A stretch of DNA of 64,000 bases from Lichenostomus cassidix (Eukaryota; Chordata; Aves; Passeriformes; Meliphagidae), in contig CM039182.1 in the NCBI GenBank assembly GCA_008360975.2, positions 93,578,443 through 93,642,442 of the forward strand, read 5' to 3'. Below, one piece after another: positions 26,211-39,490 of this stretch (positions are counted from its first letter, which is position 1; the number at the start of each line of letters is the position of its first letter). Made by a program: the position numbers and the translations under genes. A model generated the notes under the pieces. The model was not told the DNA's origin, ran no database searches, and saw nothing but the letters and a program-made list of their open reading frames with translations.

Positions 26211-26295
26211 ATTATCTATCTATCATCTATATCTATCTATCTATCTATCTGTCTATCTATCTATCTATCTATCCATCCATCTATCCACCCATCCT
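26211..26295 (+). repeat. Imperfect TATC tetranucleotide microsatellite
   Basis: An array of TATC/CTAT units is interrupted by CATC, GTCT and, at the right end, CCAT units (TCCATCCATC). About 85 bases lie in the last intron of ZNF407. Interruptions suggest an older, decaying array. Confidence 0.93.
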
Positions 26296-26792
26296 TTTTT
26301 CTATTACAGACCTTCTGGTTGAGAACTGCGTACTACACTGTACTGTGAAGCACATGAAGTAATTTTGTCAAGCTGAAAGGCTAAAAATCACCTTCACAAG
26401 TCTAAACTAACATTATACGACTTCCTTATTCTTAGTTTGTTAGGCAGGTTATCTTTGGAAAAGACAATTAACGATTTAAACCATCAGAGTGTTTCCAGGT
26501 GAAGCTGCATGATAAATCTGGCACGTGCAATTGAAGTCCATTTTGTGAGGTATAAGCAAGAAGGAAGCTTACTGTGGTACGACTGGTTCTTATTCCCACT
26601 TTTCCTTGCTCTCTGTAGGCACTGACATTCACATGACCCCCCAAAGAGCAGAAAAATAGGAAGGAGAAATCAACATAAAATGACAATTATCTTAGCTCCT
26701 CCACATTTTATAATAGAGTAGAAGTAATTAATTCTCTCAGGAATCTTGCTTTGTTGACAAGATAAAAGAGGAGCCTGGCAATGATGTGGCAC

Positions 26793-26872
26793 AAAATCAA
26801 AATAACTCTACAAATCATGCATTTTCCACTGGATTTCAAAATCAAAATAACTATACAATCATAATTTTCACA
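26793..26872 (+). repeat. 45-bp-spaced direct repeat
   Basis: A unit starting AAAATCAAAATAACTCTACA at 26,793 recurs at 26,838 as AAAATCAAAATAACTATACA and continues with similar text (AATCAT, ATTTTC). It looks like a local tandem duplication of about 45 bp that has since diverged. Confidence 0.85.
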
Positions 26873-28439
26873 TGCACACACACTAAAATCATGACATCTT
26901 TCTGCTAAGATCATAATAATTTATGTGCAGGACACAGCATCAGTGTATTGAGGAGAAGCTCTGGTCTGGGGAAGGGAAAGAAAAAGGAAATTCATCCTGT
27001 TTTCATCTCCTCAAATAAATGCTGTGCCTGTGAATCTATGCAACTCCAGTCTTTACTGTGCAATTGAATGGGAAGTCTCCTGGGTGAAGAGCTATCCGGT
27101 GAATCCCTCGCAGCACTGATAATTATGCCATTCTGACTGCTTACTTAATCTATTTGAATCCAGAGGTGAGTTAAGCCACTTCCTGACCATTAAAGTAAAC
27201 TACATGGGTAAATACTGCTGTCACTAAGGGGTGTGATGAAGCTTAACTACACCAACATCTTAACCTCAGCTCAGTGCAACCCCAGCTATTCCATCACAGT
27301 TCATAAATGCGATTGCAGGTCCATCTTTTGATTCAGCAATTTAATAACTTCGAGTGCTGTCAGTACTGCTTTGAAAAATGGCTCCTATAAAATGTAACAG
27401 CCTCAATCAGATTGTAAAAGATTCACCCACTGAAGATTCTTCCATTTCAACTATAATGAATTAATGTTGAGCTGTGTAGAAGTTCAAGTGTCATTTAAAC
27501 TAATGTGAATCTACTGTAACTTTAAATTTTAACTGGACTATGACCAAGAATTTACTGGGAACATCAACTGCAATTTTAGTGATTTTTCATGGTAAATAGG
27601 AGTTGCAGATTTTACTGGTTTTCTTTTGTTTTAACAGTGAAAAGCCAAGTAGGGAAGATATTTAGAAAACAACAGATTTTAAGGCTTAGCTGCTATTTCT
27701 ATAATGAAGCACTGGAATCCAACACAACATTTGTAGGAATTTTTATGTATTTAAGGAACATGTCACATTATTGGACTGTATGTAGCAACAAATCATGTTG
27801 TCCCAGTAAATCCAGCCTGCCTCTCACCCCCTCTTAAAAGCAGGTAAAGAGAAGGGGTAAGTGTTGGCTGACATGGCAAACATAAGCTGCAATACAAGCT
27901 CACATTAATATTAGGAAAAGTGGACTTGTTGCTGATTGCATGTCATTGCAAATTAAAAAGATACACAAATAGGCATTAAAATGACAAAATATAATGATAC
28001 AAGAGCTCATATTCAGACAATTTGTAAGGAGGTGTTTCATATCTAGGGGTGCAATGATCAGAGAATTGGTTTCTTTCCAAGAAGTCTGTCATTTCAGCAA
28101 AACCATTATTTATCAGTTGGAGTCCTGAGTGACTGTTAGTTTTTTATTTGAAAATGTCAGGCTATTTTAGACATTAAATCCATATTCGCAGGTTATTTTA
28201 ATTCTCTGAGACCACAAACTCCCGAAATAGGGCTAAAAGAAATGCTTTGATGTTTAATGTGCATCTGGGAAACTACAAATAGGGCTTAGTACCTTTTCCC
28301 CTCTCTCTTACTCAATACCTGACTTCCTTTTGTGTGTCTGTTTTATTCTTTTGTTACTGTCATCATTTGTTCCCCACAGAATAAATACCTTATTCTTTTG
28401 TTAAGCTTACATTTAATTAAAATGTACAGGATTTGTGCA

Positions 28440-29100
28440 GTAAACTCGAATGAAACAAATAAAACAAGGGCCCCCTCTCTTGAAGGCATACGTTGTGAAT
28501 GAAAAATGTCATTACAGACTAAAAAATTTTGCAGTAAACAGGGCCTACAGAGAGAAGTTTCCCCCGTAATGACATCCATAAAATACACAAATGGCACTTT
28601 TAGTACCATCCTGAATATGGCATTTTCTGTGCTCTACACACAATCTAAATGGTTTGATCATAGAGCATAATACTCCATTGGGTTTATAGAACAATCAATG
28701 TTCCATAAAATGATGTATTTATCCAATAGTAGGCTCAGCAGTTACTGGTGTATGACATTGTAGGACACTGGCTTTGTACTGTTCAGCAGCACACATGCTG
28801 GCTGTAAAACTTATCTAACACTACTTCAACAACTTCATCTCATCTGTGTCAAGTAATTTGTTGAAGCCTCAGCTTGGTTTAAAAAAACTTGTAATAAAAA
28901 TTCATAGAATTTTCAGGAGAATGAAAGCTGATGACAATAGAAAGGTCACATTGTGGCGCCACTCGTGGGGTCGGGGGTCAGCCGCAGTTCTAAAACAGAA
29001 AGTAGATTTCATGCATCGTGTAGCAGATAAAGATGGCATTAAGGAGACTTGTCTCAGAAAGAAACGCGTAATGCGTGAGGAAAGTCTGGGCTAATATTAT
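28440..29100. promoter_or_regulatory. Candidate intronic element with a CpG-bearing patch
   Basis: From 28,490 to 28,760 the text is complex, repeat-free and rich in short TAATGACAT, TTGATCAT and ATTACAG words. A patch at 28,950-29,080 keeps seven or so CpGs (GGCGCC, CGTGG, TCGGGG, CCGCAG, ATCGTG, ACGCGT, TGCGTG) in AT-rich surroundings. This is either constraint or a younger insertion. An 82-codon plus-strand frame here is basic and unrecognised. Confidence 0.25.
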
Positions 29101-30231
29101 ATGTAAAGCACCACTTTGCTCTCAGCCAGCAGCCTCTTTAGAATTCTAATCCTTGCCCAAAACTTGTAGCAAGCGGCTGTGTGTGGTGAGGCTGGGCTGA
29201 GGACATCCTTCACAAGGAGCACCTTTAGGACAAAGCAGTAAGTCATAAATGAAATAATCTATTATGATGATGGAAATGATCTGCATTTCCACAGCTAGCT
29301 TAAAACAGCTATTTTTCCTATTCTGTAAAAGTTCTAGGAGGTCTGATTTATACTCCCCTATTCAGCAACACTTAATTTTTCATACTTTGGTGATTAGGTA
29401 TATTATTTATTGACACAAAAAAATATTTCATATCTGCTAAAATGCAACTAATATTAAATAATGTGAATGCAAAGAAACATCTTTTCCTTCAATTAAATAC
29501 AACCTGTAAGACATTTAAGAGATATAAAAAATTGCCTAATGTCTAACAACACTTGAACAAGCAACTGATTTTCTTATTTTAAAAGTTATTGTCTACATGG
29601 CAGCACAATATTTTGAATGGTACAGTAAGTCCACTTTTCAAATTCATCAAGTTATATAAGGTATGCCTTGACCAAGCTACAAGTTTCTGCTCTGTTTTCT
29701 TTAAATTATTTTTGTAATGATCTCTACTTCATTTAATTAAGTACAGTCTAAGAACTGTGGCATAATGTCGTAACTTTGGGATTTCCCTGATTTTCAGAGG
29801 CCATGTTAATAAGATGCATTTTTCAGATCTCTGTTCCTTGACCATAGTAAAAACTGTTCTTTATCATCTGTAAGGCTTTTATGTGCAAGCAATGCATGGG
29901 CCAGCATTTTTTAAACCAGCTAGTTAAGCTACTAAATAAGAGGTTGTGAAAGCTCATTCATGTCTTCTGCTGAAAGAAAGAAAATACGATGGGTCAAACC
30001 GAGAAGTGAAATAAATCAGCAACCCAAAATGGCCCTGTAACAGCTATTATGTCCAAAAAGGCAGCAAATATTTGTAAAGCAGAACAGTAAGTATACCTAT
30101 AGGGGACTTAACCAGCTCCCTAAGAGACATAAAAAAATTCCACCATTGACACAAAATACATAAATCTCAAGAGATACCAATACAGCAATTCATTTTTTCC
30201 CTCCCAAAATATTATTACTTCAAAAAGAAAA

Positions 30232-30275
30232 TAAAACAAACAAACAAACAACAACAAAACACAAAACAACAAAAA
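30232..30275 (+). repeat. A/C-rich low-complexity run (CAAA type)
   Basis: Tandem CAAA units grade into CAACAA and ACAAAA words. It is simple sequence only. Confidence 0.85.
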
Positions 30276-33200
30276 TTTCCCAAATAATGTTCATCGTTCA
30301 TTTTATACTTAAAAATCCAGTAATGTCATTTTTTAATGCTGAAACTCAAAACAGCCTTAGCTTCTAGTTTTGTCCTTAACCACTCAATCGTTTTTGGAAA
30401 CTTCAAGGTCTTCTACCAACTGCTTGAATAAAGGATGAAGTTTTAACATTTCAGGTGTCTTAAAAAGCAGCAGATGTCCTTTAGCTTTCTAAAAATGTAA
30501 AAGAAAGTACTCTTGTAATACTTTTTCTTTTGAAAAACAGCCTGAAATTTCCTGCTTGCTATTTTTTTCTTCCACATCTTACAGAACCATGTCAACGGCC
30601 GCAAAAAGACACAAACCAAAAAACAACCACAAAAATAAATAGCCAAGCTATTCAGTTAGGGCGTTTAGCCAGTTTGTTTGGTTTGGTTTAGTTTCCCTTC
30701 AGTGTCCAATTAACCTCTGGGAAAAGGCCTTCTCTAAGAAAGATTTCAGTTTCACTTTTCCTGCACTCAAGGTCAAAAATGAACACTACCTAGCCCAGTG
30801 TTACAGAAGGTATGCAAATAAAAAATACACATACCAAAACTCCCCACTGCTCGTGGCAAACATGTACAGTGTTAACGTGCAGCATTTACAACTGCCCAAC
30901 CTGCAGAGTAACAGGTTTTCCTGCAAGGCACTTTTTCTCTTTACCTGTTTGCCACCATGCAGGCTGCTCTTCTCAATTCTGACGTGTGAGCAAAAACCTC
31001 TCTGTGGCATATGCAGCAATTACCTACACGGGCAAGCAGCATCAGGAATGTATCTGGAGTATTTCAGCTATCTCTTCCAGTGCAATTTAGCAGCTTGAGA
31101 TGAGGATAGCCAGCCTGGACGTTTCTTGGCAGTCCAGCTTCAAAGACTACTCTGGCCCTCAGTTTGGGAACAACTGACATTGATGATAGTCGGATGCACT
31201 CTTTGTGTTTTATCCCCTGCAGTGCAAATGGAAAGTGCATTTTTAGCACTTCTAAATCAGAATTCCAATTTCAAGGGGTTCTGGTTGTGCTTGGTCAAAC
31301 CAGAGATTTCTGTTTCCTAGACAGACAGAACATATAATATAATACAAAAAATAATACACTAATATGAGAAAAATCGGGAAAAAAAACCCAAACTCTGCTC
31401 ATAGGGAAAATTATCTGGATTTCTGAAGTAAGTCTAGTCCCAGACACTAAAGACTTTGTCAAAATAGGAAAAAAACCCTTTTTGTCATTATTATCTCAGC
31501 AAAAGTTTTTGTTTTTCAAGAATATATACATTCAGATCCTGGTTTATAAACATTTATTTATCAAGCGTACTGCTTACTGCCATAGTTAGCCTCAATAGTC
31601 TCAAAGGGACTAAACATGGTAGCTTGCATTATGCATTGTGTTTGCATAATCAGGCCCTTGGGATTAACAATTCTGAAAATGGCTGGCCTTCCCTAACGTT
31701 TGATGTACATATATGCACTGAAGAGAACAGACACTTGTAAGGGATCCCTAAAATGAAACATCACGTTATTAAATGATCAAGCAGAAATTATATTCTTCGG
31801 CATACCTATCAACTACAAGTATCATGATTCTCTGTATTTATCTATTCTGATTTATGCACCCTTTCAGTAAAAAGAAGCACCTGTTCTTTGCTTGAGGTCA
31901 TGTCTCAACCCATTTAAAAAGCACAGCAGTTTTTAAGAGGAATGCTTGGGAAAAACTACAAACAGTAAGTTTCCCTAGCTCTTTTTGTTAGTTAAGACAG
32001 CAGAAACTACCATTTCAAATGTGATAGTCATATCTGTATTTCATTTATAAACTCAACTATGTTACAGCTGTATTCATATCTTTCCAGAGTAAATTATAGG
32101 AAATAACCATTTGTCTTCATTGTAGACACTTTTGCATGTATAGTAGAAAACAAACCTCTATTCAATAACTGCACAGAGGCACCATTAAAATCAAATTTAC
32201 AGTAAACAGAACCTGCAGCTGGGGTAAAACACTAACTGTTAGTATTTTAATTATCAGCGAAGCTTTCGGAGGTCTAACATCTGCTCATAGCCAAATGACA
32301 GCAGCTGCTTGTGTACACTTAAAACAACATGAATTTCTTCTATAAATATTAAAATGAATTGTGTGTAGTGTGTTCATTGCTGCTATATTCCTATTAAGCT
32401 ATTTAAGTATATAGGGTATTTTGAACTTCTTTCTTGTGGCAAATTCACAAAGGGCTGACCTCCTCAAAAGAAAGAGAGGCAAAGGCAGCAAAAATTCTTG
32501 AGTCTGTAAATTGAAAATGTTTAGAGACAGTACTGGAGGTCACCCTCTGCCAAGACGCTGCTGGTAAATGCTAACAAAACATCAGCAGTAAGTTCTGATC
32601 ATTGTGCACTACAGAAATTTCAAGGACAAGACTGCTCAGCATGCAAAGTGTCAGGAGTCTATGGGATGGCTTGTATCAAAAGCTAGTGCTCATCTAATAA
32701 GTGAAGCAATTAATGCATTGTCTTATGTGGAAAAAAATATTCTGTTTCAATGTCCAAAACACTGGAGGAGACCAGTGTACTCTCTTTTGTGGACTTCACC
32801 AAAATCATACTGGAATGACCCCTGATTCACATGATTAGAAGCAATAAACTGCCATGAGAAAGGAACAACACTGGGCCAATATGAGATTTTGCTAAAAAGG
32901 GAAAGCTTCATAACTTAATTTTATAGCTTTTTATCTAGGCACTGACATACAGTTGATATTTTCCTTTTAATATCTCATCTGCTTGGGAATACAGGAAAGA
33001 AAACTGGAGGAGTGACACACATTTGGTTAAGCTGTAGAGTGAGAGGAATCTGGCAGAATGAGAGGAAGAGAGCATTACAACCAGTTTCAGAAGAAAACAA
33101 GGGAAGGGGGTTTTATAGTTTTAGCTTTACAGGTTTTCAGTGAAGAAAGATCTGTTTCTTTGCTTTTACAGCATCAAGTGTAATGCCAGTGGCAAATAGT

Positions 33201-35657
33201 ATTTATGTATTTTCGCAATAGATCTACAGCTGGAAAGGAACACTACAATAATTTGGTCTGAAAGCTGTAGGTCATGCCAACCTGTGTTTTGAAAAAGACC
33301 CCAACATGATTAGATGCCTCAACCTTACATGTGTAATCACAACATAAGATCAGCCACAAGTGCAGCTGTCTCCACACTGGTACCTAGCTTAAGATGAAGC
33401 TGAATTAATTGTGAAGGCAGCTCCCAAACTTCTGACATCAGATTTCCCACCCTAAAAGTCAGTGTCAGTGCAAGGAAAATGACATCTGAGGAGGAAGGAA
33501 TAGGGCTAGTTATAGGTGGGGACAGTTTCTGTGCACAGGCCTTCCCCTTTGCTGCCCCTTCACTCCTCCTGGCACACTTGAAAGCATCAAGGCTTACCAT
33601 GCCCAAAATGATGAGTGTCAGAAAACATGCTGATTTTTCACCTCAGAGTGGCACAGGCCTAGCAGTAATGCTGGGATTACTTAGGAACCCTGAAGCAGGG
33701 ATGCATGCTGGTCCTAGGAGGCTGGATGGGAAATAGAGGCTGGAGAGATGGGTAAGTCTTTTACGCCACTTTTGAGGGCTGAATTTGTGACAAAGTCTTC
33801 TTTTCATGATTCACCTCTGGAAAAAGCATGTTTCCAGAATATCTTCAAAGGAAGAGCTGTTCATGTAATTGACACTTCTGTAGACAGAAATATATTTTCA
33901 GTGCTATTGATAGAGTAGCACTTAAATGAACTGTCTTCCACTTCCACAGTTGGAAAGCACTAGGCAGGATGTAGATAAAACAAGACAGAAGATACCAAAG
34001 CTGGTGCTTTCCAAGCTGTTGCTGAGCACTGTTGATGCAGGAACTGCAAGATGGTCTGAGTGCCTGGATTGCATGGGAAATGCAAAGTAAACTGTTGCAC
34101 TGCAGCTCTCCCAAAGGGCTAAGAAGGTCCTTACCAAGTTGCTTGCACTTGGCTGCAAAGTTGTGTGTTCAACAGCTGAATAATTACCACACTATTCTGT
34201 TGACAAGACTACCTAAATTGTTGGTTAACCAGAGGTAGAAATCAACAGCTTTTAGACGGCATATGGAGCTAATACTAAATTGGAAGCGTTAACATCAATA
34301 CAAAGAAAACCAGGATGTAACATAAGTAAATAAGAAAATAACAATTTAAGATTGAACTTGTGCTACTGCATATGAGCACTCGTGAAGAAAGTAAATATGC
34401 AAAAATTATATTCAATGAGAAGTCCCTTGAGAACTGTAATGCTGAAGAAATTTAAAGAATGACAGTGTTCATCAAATTACATGTGAGTTTATGAAATGTA
34501 AAACAGGAGAAGAAAACAGGCCAAAGCAATTTTTAATTGCACATTCAAAGGCACGTCTGCTGCACATTGTTCTGCTACAGATGCAACTAAATTATGTCTT
34601 GACCTTTCTAGGAGAGAGATCTTCACTAAAGAATATTCAGGATAGTGAAACAAGAACTATTAGAAGTCTGACTTGAATGGAAATATTGAAGCTTTGAGTG
34701 CAGATATTCTGGCTACATAATCTGCAAATGCTGGAAAGGAAAGAAATTTTTTGTCCCTATTACATAAGCATAATCTGATTTTGATGAAGGACTAGAATGT
34801 TCGTGTCATAATGCAGGAAGGTAGTTAGACATGGTGAGAAATGGAAAGTCAATTCAGCTACCTCATCCACTTTCAAGTGCCAGGGTGATGAAGCTCACAG
34901 ATGGAATAAATAGACTGCACAGTAGTTAAGAGTACAACTTAACCCGACTCATCACCGTTTATATTCAAATCCATACTATTCCAGAACAGTTCGGTGAAAG
35001 GTAGCATGAGATTCTGTAGGAACTACTTAGATAACTTTTGTAAACATCTCCATTCTGAACTCAACTTCACTCAAGACTGTGGCGCCTTAAGTCTTAAAAC
35101 CCAAAGAATTTGCAATGACTGTCGGTATATGAAGCATGAATCCTAGTCAAATATGGACTAGGAAACAATGCCTGCCACTCCACCAGATAATTTCATTAGA
35201 TCTTCTAATTTTTTTCCTTCCTGAGACCCAACTTAGACTAGGAAAAGAAGGAACATTTTAACATTAAATAGTGATCACATTTGTCTACCATATTTTAAAT
35301 GCCACTTGACTCTTAATTTTGATAGCCTTTGTTCAAAGATTTATTATCTATATCTGTCTCTAACTGAAGCCAAGTAATGGGTAAAACCATGCTAACTAAA
35401 CAATGCCAAGTGGTTCGAAAACACCGTGGTTGACTTGTCTGTAGCATGATGCAGTGCAGTGAATGCCATCATTCTGCTGTTACCTAGGACCTGGTACAGC
35501 ATCCTTAGTGGTAGCATAAATGCAGCCAAGCACTATTACTGTTGCTGGAACTTAGTTCACTTTTTTCTGTTTCAGTAGATAAAATTTGAGAGGAATTCAT
35601 GAGGATTTCTATGGAAGCAGTAAAGCTTGTGATATGTGACAAAACAGAGACCAGATA

Positions 35658-35717
35658 ACACCCCCACAAAAAAAACCAAAAAAACCCCCCAAAAACCCAA
35701 ACCAAAAAACCAACCCC
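35658..35717 (+). repeat. A/C-only low-complexity tract
   Basis: Almost every base is A or C, in runs such as CCCCC, AAAAAAAA and CCAAAAAACC. The minus (sense) strand of the intron is therefore T/G-only here. Confidence 0.9.
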
Positions 35718-36289
35718 GGAAGCCTGCAGCTAGATATCTGGAAGATCTGATTTTCTAAACCACTAAGAAACTAACAGCTCCTGCTGACACTTCTGTTAAA
35801 AGGGTCTTATTTCAGCTGCTTTTAAAAAAAATACTTCCTACTCCTTTTCCAGCTACTGTAGTTTAGTGAGCTCACAGTTTTGTAACTTCTGGCATGGAAC
35901 AGACAAATCGCCAGGACTTGTGGTTTGTTATTTCAAATAAGTGCCGACTACAGAGCTTTGGAGCAGCACATGGCATCACAGGTTGAAAGAGCTGCTACAA
36001 GTCACAGGTAGGGCTTACAGATTTTGTACCTGACTTTTGGTATACATTCCAGTACTCCAAAACCTACCAAGGTTTACCATTTCTTTCACTGTGTCACCCT
36101 CAAAACATTATTCAAGTGCTTCCACTGAAATAAAAAGACTCTAAAGCTATTTGAATGATATTATTTTCTTTATAAAAAGAAAATGCACATATGAAAATGT
36201 ACACAGACAGAACAAAAATTATATCAGTGCCTAAAAGAACAAGCTAAAAGAAGTCCTAAATTAATGTTTTTCTTCTTTCATGTTATTTT

Positions 36290-36480
36290 TTTAGGGCCTC
36301 TTTCACAATAGAGTGAATTTTATGCAAGATTTTTAGGTCTCTTTGCATAAAGCTGATTTCCTCAATGCAGAATTAGGAAGCAAAATAAAATTGGCCTGCT
36401 TTCCACTAGTTCTAGGCACAAGAACATGCAAATGCAAATTGAACAGAACAGATTTAAAATCTAATGGCATCTATATAACC
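36290..36480. promoter_or_regulatory. Candidate intronic element with a POU octamer cluster
   Basis: Two overlapping perfect octamers, ATGCAAAT at 36,426-36,433 and 36,432-36,439, share two bases. About 80-100 bases to the left, TTATGCAA (36,320-36,327) and its reverse complement TTGCATAA (36,343-36,350) form an inverted pair. Four POU-type sites in about 120 bp is unusual and suggests a regulatory element. No conservation data are at hand. Confidence 0.4.
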
Positions 36481-38269
36481 ATGTGCTTCTAAAACTGTAT
36501 CTCTTGAATTGCACACAATTGGTAACACATTTATCACTAAATAACACCACAAAAATGAAAGAAGCATTATACTAACTTTTCAGGCAGAGAAGTGAAAAAC
36601 AACAGGAAGTGTGTTGCCAGGGTCACAGGAAAATTCCCAGGTGTGCTGGGACCCAGTTTTACATCTTAATCACAGCATTATCATTTCTTAGGAGAGCCTA
36701 TTGTCAATTCTAAGAGTTGAGGTACTCCATTTACCCACCGTGAAGCTCTAGTCACATCATTGAAATTTTCCTGATAATGCCCTGTCAATGACTCAACCCC
36801 ACATTCATGAGCAGAGAGGAGTTCAGTGTCCATGTATCCTATAATGAGGAATGCTGGGCTGCAATCTCTGCTGAGATTGTCATAGGTGTCCACTGATACC
36901 ATCTGCAATTACAGAATTTTATGAGATGGAAACTGGTTCATTATGAAAAAGACTCAAGTCTACCAGCTCATTTCACAGATGTCAGATGGCAGACTTCCTG
37001 CTCATCGCAATTCTTGCAAGTGCAGAAGAATGGGACTGTAGTTAGACTTTTGGGAATTAAGCATACAGCTAATGCTAAGCATAGGCTTAAATGCTTTTAT
37101 AAATTGGACCCTGTTAGCTCCAGTCTAAGCCATTCAAAACAGGGACATAGATTCTTTAATTTCAGCTTCACAAGGGCCAAACCAGGACTGCTAGTTCCCA
37201 GAGGGAGGCAAACACAAACTTAACTAAAAAACACGTTTGCCTTCAGCCAAATACATCTCTTTCTGATTGAATTCAGCCTGATCATAACTAAGCAAAATAA
37301 TTACATTAATATTTTCAAAAGTATCAGCTGAATTCCAGTTTGGACTGTCACCTATTCAAATAAATGATTGAATACATTCCTTTTGAAAGGCAAAAGTACA
37401 TTATGGATAACTATTCATTTTTGTAACTTTTTACATGTATTATTTACTTTCTTTAAATAGTTTTCTCAAAAACTTCATTGTTACATCTAAGAAGTATGGG
37501 TAGTGTAGAAAATGTTGATAAACCTTTCTTCTTAGAGAGTAATCCCTCTCACACATTCATTCTTTTGCACTCTCAGACAATGATATATTCATCTTCAAGT
37601 CTGGTAACCATTAGCTTAAACAAACATCTTAATTTCAGACAATTCAGCCTATTTAAGAACACAGAAACTAAAACAATTCCCCAGTTTCTCTGAAAGAAAT
37701 ATAGATTTCTTCTGCAGCTTTCAAGAAATGAAGCACTGTTTGCTACAGTACAGCCCCCTTCATTCCTTCCAAAAAGAGCCTCTTTCTGTTGGAGGTGAGC
37801 CTTGCTGCATTTATTCATTCCCTTTTTAACAACAGACCACAGAAAAATCCAGGCAAGAGGACTTAAAATACTAAATGCAGGCTTATAGCACTAATTCAAG
37901 CTGTGGGTGAACTCTGACACTCTGAAGACTGAATGGAAGGTGCTGATGCCAATCTCTATCATCCTAAATATTAGGAAATCTGCTTATTTGAGAGTTGCTT
38001 TCTCCTCGTGCAACTGTCTCAAGTGGCAGTGACAGACATGCTCAAACCATGGTCTCTGGCCTTTCACATGTTCCTTTCACAGGACAGTTTCCATAACAAA
38101 GATATACTTGGTCAATTCATCACAACCTCCTCAAACACTTCCCCTCCCACACATGCACTTGGTATCCCCTCTGCCTCATCATGAAAAAACAGAACAGAAG
38201 CCCACCAACCATACAAAAATTATATTGCAGATTTGTAGATTAATGGGCTGATTCTGGCATCTCAATTCA

Positions 38270-38480
38270 AATGGATTTACAACCACTGTGTTTAGCCCTG
38301 TGTGATTTCAAATAGAATTACTCCTGATGAATTTGAATGCAAATTCACAAAGCATTAAAACAAACCACATTTAAACTCGTTGGTTCATCAGATGCAAATA
38401 TCGTGCATTAAGCAGGGAACACCCATTTATGAAAATAATGAAAACTGACACCAATATAATAAAATCATTACAGGTTTATG
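38270..38480. promoter_or_regulatory. Candidate intronic element with an 8-bp palindrome
   Basis: TGAATTTG (38,328-38,335) and CAAATTCA (38,340-38,347) are perfect inverted arms around a four-base spacer. Nearby are ATGCAAAT (about 38,392), TAATGA and AATCATTA words. The text is complex and free of simple repeats. The call is by style only. Confidence 0.25.
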
Positions 38481-39465
38481 GATACTGGGACTTAAACAAG
38501 CCATACCCTTGCTTCTCCTAACTGATTAAATGCTTCTTTGCAGTTTATGTTTGATCTGCAATTCAAAAATAAATTAGTTTAGTCTTTGAGCCCAGAACCT
38601 TGGAAAATTGCTAGGAGGTTCTACCTCAGATTTGTCTGGGGAAAAGGGCTGGGTAGAGGGAGAAAATCGTGGGGGCAGGGAAGCTTGCAGTGCAACTGAG
38701 AACCAACAGCACAGGAGAGGAAGCAGTCAGATAAATCGAGGTTTGCAGACTCTACCGGCAGCATTCACAAACCCGCCGCCTGAACAGCGTCATGGAACAA
38801 AAGGCAAGGATGATCATATTGGGCACTTTTGTTTCATAAAGCTGGCACAGATGGGCCTGTCACACCATGTGCTTCATTTCTGTGAAACCTCAACCACCTT
38901 CACTTTGCTTCATGTTTATAGACAAGGAGAATAAGTGCAGAAGGGCAAAGGATTGCCCATTATTTCTGGGATTGTCCCATGGCAAGGAAGCAAAAATGAT
39001 TGCAACCATATTCTAACCGATTAACTAGATCTCTGAAGTTGTATGTAAACAGTATATACAGTGTGGGTTTTTCATTAATCCCCTTGTCTAATTATCACGA
39101 ACATGTTTTCATTTTCGGTTAGATGACAACAGCCTAGCTCAATAGTTTCCAGTAAAATCTTTGTATCTAGATAATAAATTCTTCTCATAATGATGAGATT
39201 TAAAACAGCAAAACATTCCTCACTGAGGCATGTAATGCTGATAAAGCACTATTTTGCTGCACAATCTATGCAGTATAAAAAGTTCTTTGCTGCATCATGA
39301 TCTGCTCCAATTTGTGTATAAATAGCATTCATAATAAAAGGAAAAGTAACAGCAAGTTTTACTTAAATAACTGCTTAAAAAGAGGTTGGGAGATAATGTA
39401 GCTAACACACAATGACAGGAAAAAAAAGAAAAGAAGGACAACTGCAATAGCTCTTTCTCAACTTC

Positions 39466-39490
39466 TTTTTTTTTTCTTTTTTTTTTTTTT
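39466..39490 (+). repeat. Poly-T run
   Basis: Ten T, one C and fourteen T occur in a row, which is poly-A on the minus strand. I see no retrosequence next to it. Confidence 0.95.

Larger units (their letters stand above)
24640..28439. other. Intron segment next to the last exon
   Basis: Apart from the TATC array and the 45-bp direct repeat, I see no features in this segment. Short frames, such as 105 codons on the minus strand at 25,447-25,764, have no known domain. A somewhat GC-richer patch at 25,400-25,650 is unexplained and has no repeat match. Confidence 0.4.
29101..36289. other. Intron segment with few recognisable features
   Basis: AT-rich intronic sequence with the two A/C-rich low-complexity tracts listed separately. 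Text at 33,220-33,320 (ACAGCTGGAAAGGAACACTAC and onward) faintly recalls ancient CR1/L3-type 3' ends but is too diverged to call. No gene or RNA was recognised. Confidence 0.4.

Noticed and set aside
28953..28972. A stretch resembling a lysine-tRNA retroviral primer binding site (begins TGGCGCC, then CGTGGGG).
   Set aside because: Only about 14 of 18 positions agree, and I see no paired long terminal repeats, polypurine tract or gag/pol-like frame around it.
33220..33320. Possible ancient CR1/L3-like 3' end (ACAGCTGGAAAGGAACAC...).
   Set aside because: Similarity is too faint by eye; only a sensitive repeat search could support it.
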